A DNA stretch of 64,000 bases from NCBI GenBank assembly GCA_030710605.1, contig CP092865.1, forward strand, positions 30,474,190 to 30,538,189, given 5' to 3'. Of the stretch, positions 9,474 through 21,090 are shown one piece after another. A model generated the notes under the pieces. It saw only the letters and a list, made by a program, of their open reading frames with translations. It ran no database searches and was not told the origin of the DNA. The translations under genes were made by a program, and so were the position numbers. Positions within the stretch are counted from its first letter, which is position 1; each line of letters opens with the position of its first letter. The stretch comes from Cordylochernes scorpioides (taxonomy: Eukaryota > Arthropoda > Arachnida > Pseudoscorpiones > Chernetidae).

Positions 9474-12150
9474 ATATGTTTCGGAGAGAGGCTCATCAAC
9501 TATTGATTACTGCATAGTTTCCCAAGGAATACTGTAAAAAATATCAGACTTCAGGATAGAAACCCAGATGTACTCAGACCACCTTCCTCTTATCCTGAAG
9601 TTAACAGTCCAAAACACCTATGAAAACAAATCTAAGGTAGAAGAATATGGTGTTACGAGATACAGATGGACAGCTGAGGGAATTAAGACATTTAAACAGG
9701 AATTAAAGGAATTGCAAGTAGTAAAAATATCAAATCTCGATAGCTCCGTAAATACTTTCACACAAAGAATTACCGAGGCAATGTCAACATCAGGAATAAT
9801 GTACTCAACCAAGGGTGCCACCGGAAAATCTAAACCATGGTTTGACAAAAACTGTTACGAGATGAAAAAGCTAACAAAAGAAAGTCTGAAGGAATACCGT
9901 AGAACCAACAGAAAGGAAGACCTTGAAAGCTATGCTCTCCATAGAAAGAAATATCTCGGTTTATTAGATGATAAAAGAAATAAATATATTCAGGAAAAAC
10001 AAGAAATATTGAGAAATATAAAAGATTCAAAGTCCTTTTGGAAGACCATTGCGCTATTTAAAAGAGCAACAAAAATTCATGGAGAAATTACTGTACAGGA
10101 ATGGCACGAATTTTATTGCGAATTAATGAGTATTGAGGAAAAAGAGAAGATTTGTAATATAGAAGTGAGGATCTCGCCGAGCGATCCAATACTTGATCCA
10201 GAGATAACTTCTGAAGAGATAGGCAGGGCAATCAGAGATTTGAAAAATAACAAGGCAAGTGGACCTGATGACATCCCCAATGAAATAATAAAAGTACTCC
10301 CAGACTCATACATGGGTTTATTAGAACAATTTTACAATAGAGCTCTGATAATGGGACACTATCCTACAATATGGACTAAATCGATCATACATCCAATCTT
10401 TAAAAGCGGTGACAAAGACAACCCTTCAAATTACCGTGGTATAGCACTGATAAGTAATTTATCGAAACTTTTTACAACAATACTAAGATCAAGACTGAAT
10501 GAATGGGTAGAAAGAAGAAACGTCATTCCAGAAAATCAGGCGGGTTTCCGAAGGGGCCGATCGTGTGTGGATCTGATATTCATATTGACCACTCTAATAC
10601 AACTTTCACTGAGGAAAAAGAGAGGAAAATTATATGTATTTTTTGTTGATTTGAGAAAAGCATTTGACACAGTTCCTCACTCATTACTCTGGAAGAAATT
10701 AACCAATCTGGGCGTGAGCTATCAATTTATACATGCAATTAGAAATTACTACGAACAGGCGACTGTGGCAGTCAGATGGAGGGGATCAATTACAGAAAAT
10801 ATTAAGATACATTCGGGCGTTTTACAAGGAGAGCCACTATCGCCATTACTTTTTATATTATTCATGACGGACCTGATTAAAATGTATGACAACTCAGATC
10901 TGACGAGTGTATACCTTCCGGAATTTGGTGATGTTCACCTGCTGATGTATGCAGATGATATTGCTATTATAGGGGAGTCGAGGATAAACCTCTAAAAAAA
11001 GATTAATATATTGAAAGAATATCTTGGTGAGAACTATATGACATTGAACGAGTCCAAATCGAAAGTTATGGTATTTCGCAATGGTGGTAAACCCTCAAGA
11101 GAAGATAGATGGTACTGGAATGGTAAACCTCTGATGGTAACAAGAAGATATAATTACTTGGGATACCCTCTGGTCAGTACAACTAAAACCACTCAAGCCG
11201 CAAACTTTTTCAAAGGAAAAGCACTTGCGGCAATAAATGCTACAACCCCAATATTGGCAGAATCAAAAATTAATTCATTAAACTCTGCAATTAAACTGTT
11301 TGACTCTATTGTGATGGCTGTTTTGATGTATGCTGCTCCAATTTGGGCAACAGAGTATAAAGATTTATTAGACCATATACAAGATACATTTATTCGTAGG
11401 TTTTTGAATTTGCCTAGATATACACCAGGATACATAATAAGGCCAGAAACAGGCCGCGTCTCATTAATAATAACAGCTCTGAAATTGACCTTGAAATATT
11501 GGCTGAGGGTGCTGAGTATGGATACAAATAGACTGCCTCGAATATGTTTAATTAGAATGAGGCAATTATCCTGTGCTACAGGTGCGCCCATCGGTTTTAT
11601 AAAACAATTAAGCAATTTACTCAATAATAACGGATCCTCGTGGCTTACTTATTGTAATGATCCTGATTCACTAAGGAATGCTATCCCTGGAATATTAAGA
11701 ACTGCGATAGAGCAAACAATACAAAACGACTTAACAAGAATGACCCAATCAAAGTTATATACCCACTATAGAGACATATATACAACGTTTACCACCGAAG
11801 AATACTTCTTAAGTGAACTCCCTTTTCCTATCACCAGATTAATTGCACAATTTAGAACCCTTTCAATTTTTTTCAGAGAACACCATTTGATTTTATTGAG
11901 GCGTGAAGACCTGAAATGCACTTTCTGTGGATCAGGAATAACAACGGAGATGTTGCACTACTTATTTGATTGTGCTGCTCTGTCTGAGGAAAGACGGAAA
12001 CTAAATGATAAAACGGGGCAACTTTGTCCTTCATTTCCGGCACTGATTAATGAAATATCAAAGAATAGGTATATAGCGATGGCGATATTTGGATTCCACA
12101 AGACTATATCCCGGAAAAAGGCCTCACAGTGTTCTCCCTATCCCTTGTGA
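9474..12150 (+). pseudogene. LINE ORF2: endonuclease tail, reverse transcriptase, C-terminal Zn motif
   Basis: The frame opens in the end of the endonuclease (GSSTIDYCIV, then SDHLPL near 9575). It then carries RT motifs: NKASGPDDIPNEI, FFVDLRKAFDTVP, VLQGEPLSPLLF and LLMYADDIAI (about 10945-10975). The C-terminal part has CTFCGSGITTEMLHYLFDC. It would reverse-transcribe its RNA at a nicked target. Two visible lesions are an extra A in the A run at 9534-9541, which shifts the frame, and a stop codon at 10993-10995, after which the same frame continues to 12150. Apart from these the frame is long and well preserved, so the copy looks moderately young. Confidence 0.85.
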
Positions 12151-12210
12151 ACTGGCGAATCCTGTATAGGGCGAGAGACCCTAAATAAAGGCTTTTGTTG
12201 TTGTTGTTGT
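9474..12210 (+). mobile_element. 5'-truncated LINE with target-site duplication
   Basis: It is flanked by the direct repeat TGAAATCGAAGCA (9461-9473 and 12211-12223), the signature of target-primed reverse transcription. The 5' end is truncated inside the endonuclease domain. The 3' end carries AATAAAGGC and a (TTG)n tail at 12195-12210. A second, much shorter copy of this 3' end lies at 19.1-19.2 kb. The element belongs to the APE-endonuclease LINEs; Jockey/I/CR1 group is my guess. Confidence 0.9.
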
Positions 12211-12223
12211 TGAAATCGAAGCA

Positions 12224-13525
12224 GCTTCTGCATAACCTGTAACCATGGTATATAGGCTGGGATTTGTCTGAATATGTCAAAACTTATATTGTGACTCATT
12301 CTTTAACACCATTCTAAACTGGAGGTGATGAACAAAATTTATTGTGTTAATGCTTTTAAAGAAACAGGTGTGTCAACAAATTTTAAAAATATATAAGTAC
12401 GATTTTTTATTTTTTCCATTTACAAATTCTCTCTCTGTCTCTTTCTCTTATAAAATTATGAACAATTTATAATTGAATCTAATTGAAGAGCTTAATGGAA
12501 GCTGCCTACCAATCTTTTTTAAGCCAACAATCATTAAGGTTTAAAATTACATTTGCCCTTAGAATGTCCCTTACATATACTTCACTCGTCTATTTAAATA
12601 ATAATGATTAATAAATTGATTTTGTTGTAAATATTTGATGACAATGTTCCATTTTTTCCCTTTCTCCTTGTTAGTATTTTATTACTATTCTTTACGGCCT
12701 AAATATCTAAATTATTATTTTTTCTATAATAACACTTTCCAAATTAGCTAAAGCCGCTGATGGTCTTATATTTCTGTTCAAAATTTTTCGGGTTAGCAAA
12801 ACTATGCAAATCATCATTTAAAATATTCTTGAAAATGGTAATGTTGTGGTATGTTTTCAATGTTTTAAGCATTCTTGTAGTACCATTATAACTTCCATAT
12901 ATATATTGCATAAAATTTAAAATACTTTATTAACTCTTCAAGGCATCTTTTTTGGTTTTATAGAATTGATGCAATCCTTCCTCCATTGTGTGTTTGAATC
13001 ATATTTAATATACTTGCTTTGTTTTTAAATTTAAGAAAACTCTCCAAAAAATTTCAGATCGTTAGATGAATAATACAATTTTCACTTTTTATACATCAAT
13101 ACTTCTTTACAAATAAATAATGAAAACTTATTTCGACAACTTGATTATTTATTTTTGCGAAAAACCTATCTTTCTCTCTATCTCAAAAGTGTCAAAATAT
13201 TTTTGAAATGTATTTTATAGATGTAATTATAAAATATAGGAGTAATAAAAAATTATATTCCGGTATCTAAAGAGATTCCCCTTTCGACTACTCTAAGTAG
13301 TTGAATATTAATAAATTATATATGCTTGTTTTGGCGTGGCATGCGGTGATTAGATGCATTTTAGGAGTAAATTTATGAGTAGCAACAATAGATGTAATTT
13401 TTAGAAAATCAAATTTCTCTTTTATTCTCAGAGATGCCTACAAATATATTTCTCAAAGCTGACTCAAAAGTTTATTTCTATATCTGTAAACTTGTATATT
13501 ATAAAACCAATAAAAATACAAGATT
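12224..13525. other. AT-rich non-coding DNA
   Basis: No gene or known repeat is visible in this stretch. Confidence 0.6.
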
Positions 13526-13592
13526 TATTTATTTATTTCAATCTAAAGCGCTATGTCCCCGCTAAGGACACTTGCGCTGTCATACATGTATG
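13526..13592 (-). repeat. isolated LINE 3' tail with hairpin
   Basis: On the minus strand it reads GCGCAAGTGTCC, TTAGCGG, GGACATAGCGC and then TTGAAATAAATAAATAAAT. The inverted pair AGTGTCC/GGACAT can form a hairpin. It matches the 3' end of the LINE at 41.95 kb. The (AAAT)n tail marks the insertion end. Confidence 0.65.
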
Positions 13593-13966
13593 CCTCAACA
13601 TTTGTCTATACATTTTTTTTTTCAATATTTTAGGCCGTAAAGCATAATCATATGATATTAACAAGAAAAATCCAAGATAATAAATCGTGTTATTAGGCAA
13701 AAAGAGTTGTAACGATAACAGTTCATTCAAAGTAGCTTATCTATTTCTAAGTACTCATCACCAGATTGTACTTATCATTGCTTCTAGTCAAAGATAAAAC
13801 CGACGACTTCAGCGACTTCAATCCGCCTCAAAGTTACATTGATGTATATATACAAAAGGTAAAAGTGGTATATGTCGGAGCCAATTGTAGATACCGCGAT
13901 AGAGTGAAACCGTGCGTCTGCAGCTTATTAAGTTACGAAAGATAACGTTAAAAAGTCAAATTAATA

Positions 13967-15269
13967 CAAGGTGCGTTCATTAATTTCCAGGACTACTCTG
14001 TATCTTTGAAAAAATAAAACAAATAAAAAACTAATTAAATATTTTTCAAAATATGCCCCTCCTGCCTCAATACACCTGTTCCATCTTTTTTCCAATTGTC
14101 GAAGCAGGAGATAAAATCACTTTTTGAGAGGTTCCTCAAGGTTGCCTTCGATTCAGCTTGTGTCATATCAACGTTGTCAAATTTCCTTCCTTTTAACTTC
14201 ATTTTCAATTTAGGATAGAGGAAAAAGTCATTGGGGGCTAAGTCGGGGGAATAGGGTAGATGAGGGATCTGTATGGTTGAATGCTTTGCCAAGAACTGCA
14301 AAACAACATGGGCTGTGTGCGGCAGCGCATTATCGACGTGAAGTATCCAGTCATTGTTTTGCCATCTTTCAGGTCTTTTAAGGAGCACTGCCTCCCTTAA
14401 GCGCCTCATTATCCCAAAATAAACCTATTGATTTATTGTACGTCCAAAAGGAATAAATTCATAATGAACCAAACCATTAATATAAAAAATGAAACAAGCA
14501 ATGTCTTGACTTTGGATTTTGTAAATCTTGCCTTTTTGGGTTTCGGTTCCCCTCTTTCAATCCATTGGCTGGATTGACTTTTGGTTTCCGGGTCATACTG
14601 ATACACCCATGTCTCATCCCCGGTAATGATTTTGTGCATCCATTCTGGATCGGTCCGAGTCATTTCAACCATGTTTTTGCAGACATCCATTCTAACCTCC
14701 TTTTGTTCCTCTGTTAGAATCCGGGAAACAAATTTTGAAGACGTCCGGATCATGTCAAATTATTTTGTTGCTATTTGATCAACACAGTCCTACAGATTGT
14801 CCAGTCTCTGAAGATAAGTCTTTAATAGAAATTATTCTGTTAGATTCAATTAATTCCTTTATTTTGAGCTTGTTTTCCTCGCAACGTAATGATCTTGGAT
14901 GCCCAGTATGCTGATCATTGTTTACATTTTCCCGACCTTTTTGGAAGCATGAAAACCATTGAAAAGTTCTTGAACGGGATAAAGCTGCATCGCCAAAAGC
15001 TTCTTCAATCAATTCATACGTCTCAGTAGCACTTTTTTTCAATTTAAATGCAGATTCTGCTTTTCGAAAATGGCCATTTTAAATTAGAAATGCGAACCTT
15101 ACAAGGAAGTTGTTTTGTTCTATTTTTAGATCAGCGCGTGCGCCACGACTCGTGCTTTCAGTCAGGTGTGGTCGAATGTCCAATATTTAACTCTGTATAA
15201 AAATGTTTTCTTTAGCTTTTTATTTATTTTATTTTTCAACCAGTCCTGGAAATTAATGAACGCACCTTG
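13967..15269 (-). mobile_element. full-length mariner-type transposon
   Basis: The terminal inverted repeats are CAAGGTGCGTTCATTAATTT at 13967 and its complement ending at 15269, continuing inward through CCAGGACT. TA dinucleotides at 13965-13966 and 15270-15271 are the expected target duplication. The length (about 1.3 kb) is standard for mariner. The transposase lies on the minus strand and is broken. Confidence 0.92.
14035..15042 (-). pseudogene. mariner transposase, broken
   Basis: Three pieces follow in order on the minus strand. 15042-14779 is the N-terminal helix-turn-helix part (FGDAALSRSRTFQWF). 14753-14433 contains GDETWVYQYDPETK with the first catalytic Asp. 14409-14035 contains HVDNALPHTA (second Asp) and PYSPDLAPNDFFLYPKLK (third Asp, the D34D form of mariner). 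The pieces are separated by frameshifts and stops, so no functional enzyme is made, although all three catalytic residues survive. Confidence 0.9.
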
Positions 15270-15271
15270 TA

Positions 15272-15699
15272 TTTACATTCCATACACTGGCAAAATTTGC
15301 ACCATGCAAAGTTGGACTACAAAATTTCGTTGATACATTGTTTTCGACTTATTCCAGTTTTGTTTCCCTCTTGCGGACATTTAGAGAGTTTGTGAATCTT
15401 TATGCACACGTCTTCATTAAATAAGCAACAGGCAGCATATATATATATATGGTAATTTAAAACAACAACCTCATATTGTGTAGATAACTTATAACAAGAT
15501 TGCCATGTTGTATATAGAAACACATCTATAAATAATTATGCGCATGATTAATCTGTGTCTTTACATCACCCTATGTAATGTAATTTGTACAAAGTGGATA
15601 AATAAATAAAATCTGTAATAGATTTAATAGTTGAGCTAAAGCAGAGATCGAGCATAGAATTGCCAAAACAACAGAGTCTAAAGATGGGAGTCATAAATC
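15272..15699. other. non-coding DNA
   Basis: No gene seen; a short (TA)n tract lies at 15436-15450. Confidence 0.5.
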
Positions 15700-16365
15700 A
15701 GGTAGATTCACAGTTCCCACGACAGGCCACCCACACTGTCACATGTGGTGGAATGCAGAGACCCCTCTCACACCTGGACAGGTAAAGGCGCCCTTTCTCA
15801 AACGCCCCTGTCACATAAGGTCACCCCGTCTTTAACCTATAAATCATCACCTTACAGTGGCTTGACAGCTCAGTACAGTTCAGTCAGTTGAGTTTAGTTC
15901 ACCCTTAGCGTCAGCTCACGTCGGTCGTACCTTATGTCGATCTCAACTATCATGTAGACGAGCAAGAAACTTCTATGTCTCCATCTTTCGCTCCTGGCTC
16001 AACTTTTATCTGTTTACGGAACTTTCTTAGTGCAACTGTGTCTTCGTTTTTTGTGTGGATATCCCCAGATTTCCACTCTGCCTCGACCACGACTGCCTGT
16101 ATTTTGTGAGAACTTTTAAAGGTCTTCCAAGGTGCAGAGAGGTACTGGAAAACTCTACATCCTGACTGTTCCTCTTGGTCAACACAGTACAACAAGAGCT
16201 ACCAGAATTTCAACAATTATTTCAGTAGTCGACAGGATTCTACAAGTCGACAACAACCAAACTTCAACATTATTACATTAGTCGACAGGATCTCTACAAA
16301 AGCTACTGGAATCCCTCATCTTATTACATGAGTCGACAGGATCTCATCACAGATAAGTCGACATC
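15700..16365 (+). repeat. LTR-like repeat with TATA box and TCAGT initiator
   Basis: TATAAA at 15838 is followed about 32 bp later by TCAGT (15870-15874) and again at 15880-15884, the arrangement of arthropod core promoters and many LTR retrotransposons. The segment 15950-16200 is repeated in inverted orientation at 50.04-50.29 kb. GTCGACAGGAT occurs several times at 16225-16345 and also at the equivalent end of the 50 kb copy. No coding region is attached and LTR borders are not determined. A host gene promoter is an alternative, but its repetition argues for a mobile element. Confidence 0.5.
15838..15884 (+). promoter_or_regulatory. TATA box plus TCAGT initiator
   Basis: TATAAA at 15838-15843 with the initiator A near 15872 gives spacing typical of RNA polymerase II core promoters; a second TCAGT follows at 15880. 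Confidence 0.5.
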
Positions 16366-17415
16366 ATCACATCATCACATATATATATATATTCAAATAG
16401 AATCTCACACTTCACGAGGAAATTCACTATATTTCCTAACAAATATTGCTTAGTTAATATATGTCCCTATTTCCATCATTATTGTTTATTATAAATACTA
16501 AATCTTGGATATCTTGCATCAGGTATAGATTAGGAAGGGAGTGTTATCTGTTCCCTTTAATATCAAGTTAGTTAAAAACAATACGAAGATTCCCGAGAAT
16601 GTGGAGACAGTACGAGTGAACGTTACAAGTAACTCTCGAAGATCTGCCACAGCATGCTAATGTCCAGACTAATGAAAAATGGACTGGACGACACAATTAC
16701 GAGGAGATGATGATAGTGGAGGAGGACCGGGAAGTATGGAGAGACCATATAGCCTACCTTCAGTAGAGAAAGGCATTAAAAGAAGGAAGGAATGGAAAAT
16801 GGCTTCCAGTGGTACTGACTGCCTTTCAACAAGGTGTTATATCGTACCCAGACGCTGTCCTTTTCTTTGTCTGATCAGGATGGCACAAATATACACACGT
16901 ATGTTCGTAAGGATGCAGCTTTATTAAGTTAAAGTTAGCGCTTTATTATACGTGGAAGAAGGACTACAATCAGTGGAACTTGCCTTTAACTTCCTCGTCA
17001 GAAGGATCCTTGGCACCGAGGATGTCACTCTTGTGGAACATTCCGCTCCACACTATGCACGTCCAGCCTGGACTACACCGGCTTTTAGGCCGCTCCGATG
17101 TCAGTCTCTACTGGCACCGTCTTGCAAGATCCTCCACACGCCGGGAGGCAAATCGCCGTGCCTTCAACCGCAGTTATCAATGTCACCAGACTGTCCTCTA
17201 CTGGAATACCATCTTTGGCGCCTTACATATGGCAGCTAGAGAAGCTGTAGTCCACCCTTCTTTCCCCAACTTTACTCTGGAATCTTGGCCTCTAAGAGAA
17301 TCTAATCGATCAGGTCCCGAAACTTGTATTTTGCTCCAGCGGGAGATTAGTCTAATGACCTTCCGTTTAAAGTCGCGTTTATCCGAATGCAGTGAAATGA
17401 TATTTCTTGATTAAA
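16366..17415 (+). repeat. unrecognised repeat, partly coding-like
   Basis: Open frames at 16679-17414 have no recognised domain. Part of the sequence (about 16960-17290) is related, in inverted orientation, to 32.76-33.03 kb. Examples are GTGGAGGATCTTGCAAGACG on the minus strand against GTAGAAGATCCTGAAAGAGG, and the translated PSFPNFTLESW against PSFLNFTLRSW. Two diverged copies imply a dispersed repeat, perhaps a decayed retroelement 3' region. Confidence 0.4.
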
Positions 17416-17885
17416 GCCGGCAGGTGTCAGGAAGAACGGAGTTATTTAGAACTTGCTGGAAAGTCTCTCTTCATAAATGAAAGGACATCCAATATTTAGT
17501 TTGAGAAGGTGAGCCTGCTTGTGAGCTATGTCCACGGGCAATAAAAAGGTGGATTGGACTAACGCCGCGTTATAGACCTTCTCCCAGGAATTAAGCAAGG
17601 AATGACGTTTGGCTTTCTATTAGCAACTTGAGCCGGTTATGACAGGCTTGGTACAGGCCGCTTAAAAAGGAATCCTAATAGGAATATGGATACTTTGACT
17701 GCAAATGCTGGCTGAAGAAGGGTCTTAATACTGACATGACCCTTCTCTCAAATGAAAATCCTCACCAAGCTTATTTGAACCTTTGACCCTTTACATCACG
17801 CGGTACAAGGTTCGGAGTAAGTTTTTATTGGCTTTATATAGAGCAAATATATTATTGTTATCATTATTATCATTATTATATAAGG
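17416..17885. other. non-coding DNA
   Basis: No gene or recognised repeat; a (TTA)n-like tract lies near 17850-17880. Confidence 0.5.
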
Positions 17886-17887
17886 AG

Positions 17888-18112
17888 TGAAAATATTCAA
17901 AGCACGAATGTTTCTTTTTTAACAAAAATCAACCTTCTACTGTCCTTACTGTGATGAATAAACTTTGGGAGGGCTTGGCTCATCTGAGAAGGTTCACCAC
18001 TGATGAGCCAAGCTCTCCCAATATTTTTTCATTGCAGTAAGGACAGTAGAAGTTTGATTTTTTTTTTTTTTTTAAATAAACACTCGTTCTTTGAATATTT
18101 TCATTTCCTATA
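17888..18112. mobile_element. MITE family A, shortened hairpin copy
   Basis: The inverted arms share CTTCTACTGTCCTTACTG with its complement, GGGAGGGCTTGGCTCATC with its complement, and an outer GAATGTTTC-like end. The centre is only about 17 bp. It is related to the longer copy at 38.19-38.54 kb and has no coding capacity. Confidence 0.75.
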
Positions 18113-18529
18113 CATAGACATGGCGTTATTGCTTTATAATATTATTATTAAAGTACAGGTTTCTGATTGAATATAGATTTATTCTATAAATATATACGTA
18201 CCATAAATAATCAATTCTAATATATTTTATTCATTTTAAATAGTTAATTCCTCTAAGTTAGACATAAACTAAATAAATTAGCATGTGTTCTTATTTTTAT
18301 TTTGTTATAATGCCATTTTACATTATCATACGTATATAATATATAATTTATTCCATATATTTTTATATAAGCATAACTTCGGAATTTAAAAAAAAAAATA
18401 TATATATATATATATGTAAAATTTATATGAAGAATTTATATTTTCGCAATTTAAAACCTAATATATAACATAAGACATCTTAGCGAGCCCTCTATGTACA
18501 AGAAACGATACCACTTTAACGCGATTTAT
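18113..18529. other. AT-rich non-coding DNA
   Basis: Nothing is recognised besides a (TA)n tract at 18400-18414. Confidence 0.5.
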
Positions 18530-18805
18530 TTGCGTAATTAGACAAGTTTGACCTTAAATATCCATTTATTGATTTCTCAAGAAGCCTCTGGGACCAAAAT
18601 ATTTTTGGTCATAGAGGTACAGTCTACACCACGCTGACAAGAGCCAACAGCTCGAAATGCGTTTTTGGATGACTTCTCTTGATTTATCAAGAAAATGGGT
18701 TGGCCAAATATCAGGAAACAGGTTACATCAATGTTTAGGTGATTTCAGTTCCACTAGATGGCGCTCTGCCATTTAAAAGGTTCATGTGAACATGGTCAGG
18801 ATATG
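18530..18805 (-). repeat. repeat family B copy
   Basis: Inverted relative to 6745-7045, it shares GGGACCAAAATATTTTTGGTC, CTTGATTTATCAAG and CTAGATGGCGCTCTGCC. It is more diverged than the 5.6-7.0 kb copies. Non-coding. Confidence 0.7.
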
Positions 18806-18829
18806 CCTCTTCCTTTGCTGTCCTTTTAT

Positions 18830-18965
18830 TTTCTCTCTGTGCGACATAAAATATTTTGGGAGTGCTTGGTGTATCAGTGGTTACCCATTCCAGTGGTTTC
18901 ACCAATTTGACGCACCTGAAAACTATTACATGCCTCTGATATAATATGGAAGTTTTCGGCTTTTA
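18830..18965. repeat. MITE family A fragment
   Basis: Contains TTTTGGGAGTGCTTGG, a TATCAGTGGTTACCC-like stretch and GGTTTCACCAATTTGA, matching one arm of the 38.2 kb element. Confidence 0.5.
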
Positions 18966-19084
18966 TACCTGACAAATTTGAAAGGAATTATTGATTGAGG
19001 TATTTATGGAATATATATTTAATTCAGCAAGGACACACTAGTAATTTGTTTATTTCCAATAGTAAATATGACTTAATAGTTAAC

Positions 19085-19213
19085 TGAATGTGAGACAAAC
19101 TTTATTTTGTTGCAAATGTTTCCTCTTCCCTCTCCTCTTGCTGATGTGTAAATACGGCGAATCCTATATGGGGCGGAATGCCCTAAATAAAGGCTTTTGT
19201 TGTTGTTGTAGTA
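19085..19213 (+). repeat. short 3'-end copy of the 9.5-12.2 kb LINE
   Basis: GGCGAATCCTATATGGGGCG, then CCCTAAATAAAGGCTTTTG and a (TTG)n tail match the 3' end at 12.15-12.21 kb. No coding sequence remains: an extreme 5' truncation. Confidence 0.75.
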
Positions 19214-19625
19214 GTAAATATGACTTTAGATTGAATTAAATACATTTACTAGTATATCCATTTCGAATATCTGCAGTATAAGTAGGAACAGTCTAGTTGA
19301 CAGTATCGAGATATTGAAAATTTGCTTGAAGGATTCATCAAGGTAGATTCAAGTCTTTAATTAATTGAGCAACATCTGTAACGATATACATGAAATATAT
19401 TTCACAATTAGCGCAAACATTTCTAGAAGCTAGTTAAATATATGAGAGAAAAATGTTATTTTAGTAAAATATGATTTAAAAGCCATTGATTAAGACATAT
19501 TTTCTTATATTGAGTTGTCTAAGGGACTAATGTTGTCTGTTTTAAAACATGAATAAGAATACAAATATTGGAATGCAGTTTATTTTGCAATTACTCTAAA
19601 CATTTCGAATATGACTGGCATGAAG

Positions 19626-19965
19626 GTGATCGAACATTGGTTAAAACCTTTTATTAAAGATTCAACTCATGCCTGTTTTTATGAAGAAATGATATGGATA
19701 TTTTATTAGAAAAAAATAGTTGCCCATAAATACTAAAGAATGCCACTAATTGCCTTAGTATTTGGAAAGAGAATTGATGAATGAAACAGGAAAGGGTGAT
19801 CGAACAATGGCTAAATCCTTTAATCAAAGATTCAACTCATGCCGTGTTTCTATGAAGAAATGATTATAGATATTAGAAAGAAAATAGTTGCCTATAAATA
19901 GTAAAGAATGCCACTAATTACCTCCGTAGACAGGGAAGAGAATTGATGAATGAAGTAGGAAAAAC
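19626..19965. repeat. tandem duplication, period about 170 bp
   Basis: Two successive diverged copies share GATCGAACAATGGCTAAA-like, AAAGATTCAACTCATGCC, GAATGCCACTAATT and GAGAATTGATGAATGAA segments at an offset of 170 bp. It is non-coding. It may be a remnant of a satellite. Confidence 0.8.
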
Positions 19966-20944
19966 ATCCTACCTAATTAATCTAATGTCACCTTGGGGAC
20001 AATTACAGTAATGTCGTGGTCCGAGTTGTTCCAAGTAGGTGACAACGAGGGTCACAGGTTGGGAGCTCACATATATGTTGAATGAAATCACACGTCTATA
20101 GCCCTCCCAATTTTAGAAAATTATAGTGGGTGCAAGAGAGAGAGAGAAAATATACTCAAAATTACAGACTTGAACGTTTAAAGTTGGCTCATTTCTTACG
20201 CGATTGTGGTTGTCTTACAGTCCAAGCTTCTAATACGCCCTCATTCTGTAGATTATAGCTTCTTCTTTGAAAATCGCCATGTAGCGTAGGTGACTCTTTG
20301 CCAGAATTTATTCTTGTTATTTGCAAGGTCAGATAAGAGCGCGCTGAGGGTGTTGGCAAATTAAACAATTCTACGAGGTTTTCCGTTCACATGACATCTT
20401 ACAGGAAATTTCTTGCTTCTTGATTTTCTCTCTTACGATATTAATTGAAAATTCTGATAGTCTATTTGATTCTCAAATTAAACATCGATTATATATATAT
20501 AAATAGAAAAATTGTGAAAATGATAATAAAGGTAAATTTTAAAAGACCTTTTTTAGATTACTTTTGAAGAATATCTGGTTCGTTACCGTAGTTTTTCTTT
20601 TTAACAAGCTCATGACGTGTTAAAGCCGATTTAAATGCTTGATTTCGTTGTTAAAATTCTTGCTGTTAAATATTTTAAATATTTATTCATACATTCATAA
20701 TATTCACCTCAATATATATATATATACAAACATCCTCGATAAAGAGAGGCGAGTTGCCCCTCGAAATATCGGAACAATAAAATAATTAGAAATCCAATAT
20801 ATGCATCTTTTTAAAATATATTTCTTTATATATATCTTTTTAATATATATATATAAACTTATCTTACTCATTATATTTCTCTCTTTTTTCTTCATTATTA
20901 TATATATACATTAAAACACAAATGGTCTCCTATTTTACACATAA
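19966..20944. other. non-coding DNA
   Basis: No gene supported; contains (AG)n near 20137-20147 and short (TA)n tracts near 20490 and 20715. Confidence 0.5.
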
Positions 20945-21090
20945 AACAAACTACTTGCGTCCTTATTGTAAAAAATATTAGGAGAGCTTGGCAAGATGAA
21001 TAATTTTCATCGCAGTATTGACAGTAAAGTTTTTTATGTGTGTAAAGAAACATTCGTTCTTTAACACTTTCATTTCTCATGTAAAAACAC
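20945..21090. repeat. MITE family A fragment
   Basis: AGGAGAGCTTGGC, TCATCGCAGTATTGACAGTA and AAGAAACATTCGTTCTTT match arms of the 17.9 and 38.2 kb hairpins. Confidence 0.5.
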
